From assembly GCA_910575255.1 (NCBI GenBank), contig CAJTEM010000010.1, forward strand, positions 62,001 to 126,000: 64,000 nucleotides of DNA, given 5' to 3'. Below are positions 59,295-64,000 of the stretch, in pieces (the first letter of the stretch is position 1; each line of letters starts with the position of its first letter). The position numbers were made by a program, and so were the translations under genes. The DNA comes from Lachnospiraceae bacterium (GTDB lineage: Bacteria; Bacillota; Clostridia; Lachnospirales; Lachnospiraceae). The notes below the pieces were generated by a model, which was not told the origin of the DNA, did not search any database, and saw only the letters and a program-made list of their open reading frames with translations.

Positions 59295-60527
59295 TTGTTA
59301 GAGATTAAGATAAATGAAGCGGAGAATTCTGCAAGGATTGTGGTAATCGGAGTCGGTGGTGCAGGGAATAATGCGGTGAACCGCATGATTGAGGAGAATA
59401 TTGCCGGGGTGGAGTTCATTGGGATCAATACGGACAAGCAGGCGCTGCAGTTCTGCAAAGCGCCCACTGCTATGCAGATCGGTGAAAAGCTGACCAAGGG
59501 GCTGGGCGCGGGAGCTAAGCCGGAGGTAGGACAGAAGGCAGCCGAGGAGAACTCGGACGAGCTTGCCCAGGCGATGAAGGGAGCTGATATGGTTTTCGTC
59601 ACCTGTGGTATGGGAGGCGGTACCGGTACCGGAGCGGCTCCGGTGATTGCCCGTCTGGCGAAGGATATGGGGATCCTGACCGTAGGTGTGGTGACCAAGC
59701 CATTCCGTTTTGAGGCCAAGACACGTATGACGAATGCCCTGAGCGGAATTGAGCGTCTCAAGGAGAGCGTGGATACCCTGATCGTGATTCCGAACGACAA
59801 GCTTCTGGAGATCGTAGACCGACGGACCACTATGCCGGATGCCCTGCGCAAGGCGGATGAGGTTCTGCAGCAGGCTGTTCAGGGGATCACGGACCTGATC
59901 AATGTACCAGGACTGATCAACCTGGATTTTGCCGATGTGCAGACCGTCATGACAGACAAAGGGATCGCCCATATCGGAATCGGACATGCCAAAGGAGACG
60001 AGAAGGCTCTGGAGGCTGTGAAGCAGGCGGTGTCCAGCCCGCTTTTGGAGACCACAATCGAAGGCGCTACGCATGTGATTATCAATATTTCCGGAGATAT
60101 CAGCCTGATTGAAGCGAATGAAGCGGCAAGCTATGTGCAGGAGCTGGCCGGTGATGATGCCAATATTATCTTTGGAGCTATGTATGATGAGAATGCACAG
60201 GATGAGGCCAGTATCACGGTGATTGCCACCGGGCTTGACGGTCACAGTGCGGGTGGAGCTGCCTCTGTGAACAAGGCGATGGCCGGCTTCAATAACTATA
60301 AACCGAAGATGCCCGGCGGCATGAATTTTAATAATCAGGGAGCCAACTCGGCAGCGGCGGCAGCAGAAGCAAGCGCCACAGCCAGACCGTCACAGCAGCC
60401 CATGCAGCCGAAGCCGTCGCAGCAGCCTGCGGGAACCCAGCAGGGAGTTCCTGCTCAGTCAGCATACCGTCCGATGAACCGGGATGTTCAGATCAATATT
60501 CCGGACTTTTTGAAGAATAAGCGCTGA
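59295..60527 (+). CDS. ftsZ: cell division protein FtsZ
   Basis: 410 residues from TTG, with GGAGG 9 bases upstream. Tubulin-type GTP loop [13 protein letters not shown] near 104, the NTDKQAL segment, T7-loop [11 protein letters not shown], and a disordered linker rich in Gln/Pro/Ala (about 345-395) leading to the C-terminal binding peptide [12 protein letters not shown], which recruits FtsA and other partners. It forms the Z ring. Sigma-A promoter upstream; strong terminator downstream. Confidence 0.98.
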   Translation: MLEIKINEAENSARIVVIGVGGAGNNAVNRMIEENIAGVEFIGINTDKQALQFCKAPTAMQIGEKLTKGLGAGAKPEVGQKAAEENSDELAQAMKGADMVFVTCGMGGGTGTGAAPVIARLAKDMGILTVGVVTKPFRFEAKTRMTNALSGIERLKESVDTLIVIPNDKLLEIVDRRTTMPDALRKADEVLQQAVQGITDLINVPGLINLDFADVQTVMTDKGIAHIGIGHAKGDEKALEAVKQAVSSPLLETTIEGATHVIINISGDISLIEANEAASYVQELAGDDANIIFGAMYDENAQDEASITVIATGLDGHSAGGAASVNKAMAGFNNYKPKMPGGMNFNNQGANSAAAAAEASATARPSQQPMQPKPSQQPAGTQQGVPAQSAYRPMNRDVQINIPDFLKNKR

Positions 60528-60584
60528 CAGAAGGTTTTGGAGCCGCAAGAGGAGGACAGAACAGAATAACGGAACGGAACACCA

Positions 60585-60624
60585 GAAAGACAGAAACACA
60601 AGATGTGGTTTCTGTCTTTTTTTG
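60585..60624 (+). terminator. terminator after ftsZ
   Basis: AGACAGAAAC (60588-60597) pairs with GTTTCTGTCT (60608-60617) around a 10-base loop, followed by seven T residues. Its tail overlaps the first Spo0A-box-like sequence. Confidence 0.9.
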
Positions 60625-60663
60625 TCGCACAAAAAATCGGATCAGCTCTCCGGGTTTGACAAA
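60621..60663 (+). promoter_or_regulatory. two Spo0A-box-like sequences before spoIIGA
   Basis: TTTGTCGCA (60621-60629) and TTTGACAAA (60655-60663) each match the 0A-box consensus TTTGTCRAA at 8 of 9 positions. They are 34 bases apart, same direction, and the second overlaps the -35 hexamer. Confidence 0.55.
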
Positions 60664-60688
60664 ATTTTCCACACCAAGTGATTATAAT
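60656..60688 (+). promoter_or_regulatory. spoIIGA promoter with 21-base spacer
   Basis: Perfect TTGACA (60656-60661) and perfect TATAAT (60683-60688) with 21 bases between them, too many for unaided sigma-A. The B. subtilis spoIIG promoter likewise has a long (about 22-base) spacer and needs Spo0A~P. Confidence 0.65.
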
Positions 60689-60728
60689 AATAGAAGCTGG
60701 AAAAGCGGGGAGGTGGGGCATTTCAAGT

Positions 60729-61601
60729 GTGACAGCCACGTTATATCTGGACGTATTTTTTCTGGTTAATTTCGGAATGGATTATATGCTGCTTGCGCTG
60801 GTCGGGCGACTGCTCCATCTGGCGGCATCCCGTCGCCGGTTGGCGGCAGCCTCTCTGGCCGGGGCAGTGTGGGCCTGTTTGGATTTGATGATTCCAGAAT
60901 TAGACGGATGGGCAGAGCTTCTTGTAACATGGCTGGGAATTGGAGGAATGATGGTAATTCTGGCCTTTGGCAGCAAAAGCTCTTTGCATGTACAGACCGG
61001 AGGAAAGGGAAGGCCGGGACGGATAGAGCTTACACATATCGGAAGCTGTCTGGTCACATTCTGGCTCGTCAGTGTGATGGCCGGGGGTATCTTTGGCGCA
61101 TTGGGGGACCAGACGCCAGCTGGTGTCTATTTGTCCGGAACCAGGGCTGTTCGTCAGTGGCCGCTGCTTCCCTGGTGCTTTTTGGTTGCCGGAATCTATT
61201 TTGGCATCTGTGCCGGAATTCGTCTGGCAAAGAGAAAAGCCGGAGAGCAAAAGCTGCTTTGCCGTGTAAAACTGTTTTACCGGGGAAAAGAGCTTGTAGT
61301 TACAGCACTGTGGGATACCGGCAATCGGCTGTATGAGCCCTATGGCAATCAGCCGGTCCATGTGGTTACGAAGCAGGTTTCGTTAAAGCTGTGCAGGAGT
61401 GTGCCGCAGCTGATCTACATTCCCTTTCGGACCGTGGGAGAAGAGTATGGCATGATGCCTGGGATCCGGATTGATGCGATGGAGGTGGAGAGAGAGGGAA
61501 ACGTGATTCGCCGCTATGACCGTCCCTGGCTGGCCATCAGCAAAAGGCCGCTGTCTCTCGAAAATCGTTATGAGATGCTTCTGCATGGCTCAGAAAGATA
61601 A
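60729..61601 (+). CDS. spoIIGA: SpoIIGA pro-sigma-E processing peptidase
   Basis: 290 residues from a GTG after GGAGGTGG. Five membrane helices in the N-terminal half ([19 protein letters not shown] onward), then a cytoplasmic aspartic protease-like domain with [11 protein letters not shown] (catalytic Asp196). It cuts the pro-sequence from pro-sigma-E in the mother cell after a signal from the forespore. Positioned directly before sigE, as in other spore formers. The upstream promoter suggests Spo0A control. Confidence 0.93.
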   Translation: MTATLYLDVFFLVNFGMDYMLLALVGRLLHLAASRRRLAAASLAGAVWACLDLMIPELDGWAELLVTWLGIGGMMVILAFGSKSSLHVQTGGKGRPGRIELTHIGSCLVTFWLVSVMAGGIFGALGDQTPAGVYLSGTRAVRQWPLLPWCFLVAGIYFGICAGIRLAKRKAGEQKLLCRVKLFYRGKELVVTALWDTGNRLYEPYGNQPVHVVTKQVSLKLCRSVPQLIYIPFRTVGEEYGMMPGIRIDAMEVEREGNVIRRYDRPWLAISKRPLSLENRYEMLLHGSER

Positions 61602-61666
61602 GTGAAAAGAGAAGCTTTGAAATTCCGGAAAATGAAAATGAGAAAACTTGGAGGAATTGTGAAGAA

Positions 61667-62407
61667 ATGATAGTAAAGGTTTCCATACCGAATCGATTTC
61701 AGTTTAAGGCGGCTCCGTCTTTTACAACGATGCTCTGGCAGCGTCAGGGAGAGGTACATTACATAGGTGGTGCGGATATCCTGCCGCCGCCTCTGGACAC
61801 CAAGGAGGAAGCGGATATGATTGCGCGTTTGGGAACAGAAGGAGAGAAAGAAGCCCGCTCTTTGTTGATTGAGCATAATCTGCGGCTGGTAGTCTATATT
61901 GCCAAAAAGTTTGATAATACCTGTGTAGGGGTGGAGGATCTGATATCAATCGGAACCATCGGACTGATCAAGGCGATCAATACCTTTAATCCGGAAAAGA
62001 ATATCAAGCTGGCAACCTATGCTTCCCGCTGTATTGAAAACGAGATTTTGATGTACCTGCGCAGGAATAACAAGACCCGGATGGAGGTATCAATCGATGA
62101 ACCGTTGAATGTAGACTGGGACGGTAATGAGCTTTTGCTGTCAGATATTCTGGGAACAGACGAGGATATTATCTATCGGGATCTGGAGGACGAGACAGAG
62201 AAAAGTCTGTTAAACCATGCTATCAGTTGTCTGAATCCCAGAGAGAGAAAGATTGTGGAGCTGCGTTACGGGCTGAAGGATGCGGACGGAAACGAAATGA
62301 CTCAGAAAGAGGTAGCAGATCTGCTGGGAATTTCCCAGTCTTACATATCCCGTTTGGAAAAAAAGATCATGAAACGGCTGAAAAAGGAGATTGTCCGGCT
62401 TGAGTGA
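61667..62407 (+). CDS. sigE: sporulation sigma factor sigma-E
   Basis: 246 residues. A pro-sequence of about 30 residues ends near [14 protein letters not shown], the SpoIIGA cutting region in relatives. Region 2 ([39 protein letters not shown]... [16 protein letters not shown]) and region 4 ([25 protein letters not shown]) follow. It directs the first mother-cell gene set. The ATG is 12 bases after GGAGG, somewhat long. The end overlaps the spoIIP start. sigG, next in B. subtilis, is not here. Confidence 0.96.
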   Translation: MIVKVSIPNRFQFKAAPSFTTMLWQRQGEVHYIGGADILPPPLDTKEEADMIARLGTEGEKEARSLLIEHNLRLVVYIAKKFDNTCVGVEDLISIGTIGLIKAINTFNPEKNIKLATYASRCIENEILMYLRRNNKTRMEVSIDEPLNVDWDGNELLLSDILGTDEDIIYRDLEDETEKSLLNHAISCLNPRERKIVELRYGLKDADGNEMTQKEVADLLGISQSYISRLEKKIMKRLKKEIVRLE

Positions 62408-63506
62408 GCTGATGAAGTGGCTGCTTCAGGGATTGACTGTGTTGTTGGGAAGCTGTTATCCTGCGATTATGCCTCAAAAGGAGCCGATATGCGACTGGGG
62501 AAGAGATCCCTCCTATGCTATTTATCAGGACTACAGGTATACGTATGACACATACGTGTACCTTTTTTGGGATGAGAGTACCGGAGCCGGGACGGAAAAT
62601 GCAGGCACCATGACTGCGGGAGACTGGAATCAGCCATCCGGTCCGGCAGCCGGATCCCAGGTGGCTTTGGATGGGGCAGGCAGTTCTTCTTTGGCAGAAA
62701 TACAAAACGGAGAGGAAAGCAGTGCTGCCCGCGAAGGAAATGTGCCGGTTCTGGCGCAGCTTAAGGATTATGATTATCTGATGAAGCATTTTTACAGCGT
62801 CCATGCATCCACCACGGCACCGCGGGATCTGATGAGGGCGGAAGAGCTTTTGGAAACGGATCTGAGTCTGGAGAAGGACAGCTCTGTGCCGCAGATTTTG
62901 ATCTATCATACGCATTCACAGGAAACGTATGCAGACTATGGACCGGAGAACCCGGAAGCTTCTGTTGTGGGGATCGGGAATACCCTGGCACGGCTTTTGG
63001 GGGAAAAGGGATGGAATGTGATTCATGACACCAGTACTTATGATATCCAGGGAGGAACGCTGGATCGGAGCCGTGCCTACAACTATGCTCTGGAGGGAAT
63101 CAGCAGGATTCTTAAGGAAAATCCTTCCATTCAGGTCGTATTGGATCTGCACCGCGACGGTGTGAAGGAAACGCTGCATCTTTTGTCCGAGGTGGGAGGA
63201 AAGCCGACAGCCAATATCATGTTCTTTCAGGGCATGAGCCGGACACCGGAGGGGGAGATCGAGTATCTTCCGAATCCGTATCTGAAGGAAAATCTGGCAT
63301 TTACCCTGCAGATGCAGCTGGATTCCGCCAGACGGTTCCCCGGTTATAACCGAAAGATCTATATGAAGGGGCTTCGCTATAATCTGCACCTGCGGCCGCG
63401 CTCAGCACTGATCGAGGTGGGAGCGCAGACCAACAGCGGCGAGGAGGCGCACAATGCCATGGTGCCACTGGCGGAACTTTTGGATAGGGTGTTGCAAGGC
63501 GAATGA
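62400..63506 (+). CDS. spoIIP: SpoIIP-type peptidoglycan hydrolase
   Basis: About 368 residues from TTG 62400 (AAGGAG 10 bases upstream); ATG 62412 is a good alternative. A membrane-anchoring N-terminus ([17 protein letters not shown]) is followed by a low-complexity linker (to about 120). The catalytic domain carries [18 protein letters not shown] and IEVGAQTNS, the SpoIIP/amidase metal and catalytic motifs. It degrades septal wall during engulfment with SpoIID and SpoIIM. Located directly after sigE, unlike in B. subtilis. Confidence 0.93.
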   Translation: MSELMKWLLQGLTVLLGSCYPAIMPQKEPICDWGRDPSYAIYQDYRYTYDTYVYLFWDESTGAGTENAGTMTAGDWNQPSGPAAGSQVALDGAGSSSLAEIQNGEESSAAREGNVPVLAQLKDYDYLMKHFYSVHASTTAPRDLMRAEELLETDLSLEKDSSVPQILIYHTHSQETYADYGPENPEASVVGIGNTLARLLGEKGWNVIHDTSTYDIQGGTLDRSRAYNYALEGISRILKENPSIQVVLDLHRDGVKETLHLLSEVGGKPTANIMFFQGMSRTPEGEIEYLPNPYLKENLAFTLQMQLDSARRFPGYNRKIYMKGLRYNLHLRPRSALIEVGAQTNSGEEAHNAMVPLAELLDRVLQGE

Positions 63507-63556
63507 AAAAATGGTATATTTACAGGCGAAGAGAGAAAGGCAGGAGAGGAAACCAT

Positions 63557-64000
63557 ATGGCAGAAATGGATCAGAACAAAATCCGGAATTTTTGTATTAT
63601 TGCACATATTGATCACGGGAAGTCTACTTTGGCGGATCGTATCATAGAGATGACAGGGCTTTTGACCAGCCGGGAGATGCAGTCCCAGGTATTGGATAAT
63701 ATGGATTTGGAGCGGGAACGGGGCATTACCATCAAGGCACAGACTGTTCGTACCGTATATCGTGCAAAGGATGGGGAGGAATACATCTTCAACCTGATCG
63801 ATACACCAGGACATGTGGATTTTAATTATGAGGTGAGCCGAAGTCTGGCAGCCTGTGACGGGGCGATCCTGGTGGTAGATGCTGCTCAGGGGATAGAAGC
63901 CCAGACCCTGGCGAATGTCTATCTGGCTCTGGATCACGATCTGGATGTGGTGCCAGTGATCAATAAGATTGATCTTGCCAGTGCAGATCCAGATCGGGTA
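63557..64000 (+). CDS. lepA: elongation factor 4 (LepA), 5' part only
   Basis: 148 codons before the window end. [28 protein letters not shown] has the G1 loop; [16 protein letters not shown] is the switch I region; [16 protein letters not shown] is G3; NKIDL is G4. LepA is a translational GTPase. GGAGAGGA precedes the ATG. The lower part of the protein is outside the window. spoIIP-lepA order is usual in related Clostridia. Confidence 0.96.
   Translation, partial: MAEMDQNKIRNFCIIAHIDHGKSTLADRIIEMTGLLTSREMQSQVLDNMDLERERGITIKAQTVRTVYRAKDGEEYIFNLIDTPGHVDFNYEVSRSLAACDGAILVVDAAQGIEAQTLANVYLALDHDLDVVPVINKIDLASADPDRV

Noticed and set aside
59298-60245. Reverse-strand open frame opposite ftsZ
   Set aside because: ftsZ is unambiguous and the opposing frame has no recognisable protein features.

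Overview
The window looks like a chromosomal segment of a spore-forming anaerobic member of the Firmicutes, most likely class Clostridia, family Lachnospiraceae. The reasons are: a division cluster running mraZ-rsmH-ftsL-pbp-pbp-mraY-murD-ftsW-murA-ftsQ-ftsZ straight into spoIIGA-sigE-spoIIP-lepA; strong AGGAGG-type ribosome sites; sigma-A promoters with 17-bp spacers; TTG/GTG starts; a Spo0E-like peptide; a giant 2-hydroxyacyl-CoA dehydratase activase-type protein; and a cobalamin-controlled chelatase/transport operon. The genus cannot be fixed from the sequence alone. No rRNA, tRNA or CRISPR array was seen.

Region 1 (1-12.4 kb): the 5' part of rqcH (reverse strand, cut by the window edge), a small conserved hypothetical gene, a bactofilin/NlpC-P60 pair, a long FtsA-like actin-fold protein with a tandem-repeat tail, then a cobalamin riboswitch controlling an exported CbiK-like chelatase and a tetrapyrrole-type ABC importer whose binding protein is fused to two NEAT-like domains. 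Region 2 (12.4-19.5 kb): a 1-kb non-coding stretch with a candidate small RNA and two very long imperfect palindromes, then efp, a chorismate mutase-shikimate kinase fusion, argS, and a cytoplasmic BMP-type protein coupled to a metallophosphatase. Region 3 (19.6-27 kb): a catabolic locus with a LacI-type regulator, a tripartite tricarboxylate-type transporter (tctCBA), a PHP/DUF3604-like hydrolase and a sulfamidase-like sulfatase. Region 4 (27-36.6 kb): the 1412-residue activase/dehydratase-like protein, corA with a leader-peptide 5' region, a rhomboid-fold protein with a zinc-binding tail, pyruvate kinase and lysA.

Region 5 (36.73-44.83 kb) is an 8.1-kb integrated element inserted at the 3' end of ychF. 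A 19-bp duplication of the ychF end (one mismatch) flanks it. It carries a tyrosine integrase, paired arm-type repeats near both ends, a rolling-circle Rep, an excisionase-like HTH protein, two XRE regulators and a cargo operon led by an Nmad3-type putative nucleotide-modification protein. No conjugation machinery was seen, so it is probably a mobilizable rather than a self-transmissible element.

Region 6 (44.8-64 kb): ychF, lgt and a spo0E-like gene, then the division and cell-wall cluster. It starts with an mraZ promoter followed by five 10-bp-phased MraZ-box-like repeats and ends in the sporulation genes. The spoIIGA promoter has a 21-bp spacer and two Spo0A-box-like sequences, resembling the Spo0A-activated spoIIG promoter of Bacillus. 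Cell-wall precursor synthesis, septum assembly and the switch to asymmetric sporulation therefore lie in one continuous block. The last gene, lepA, is cut by the window end.
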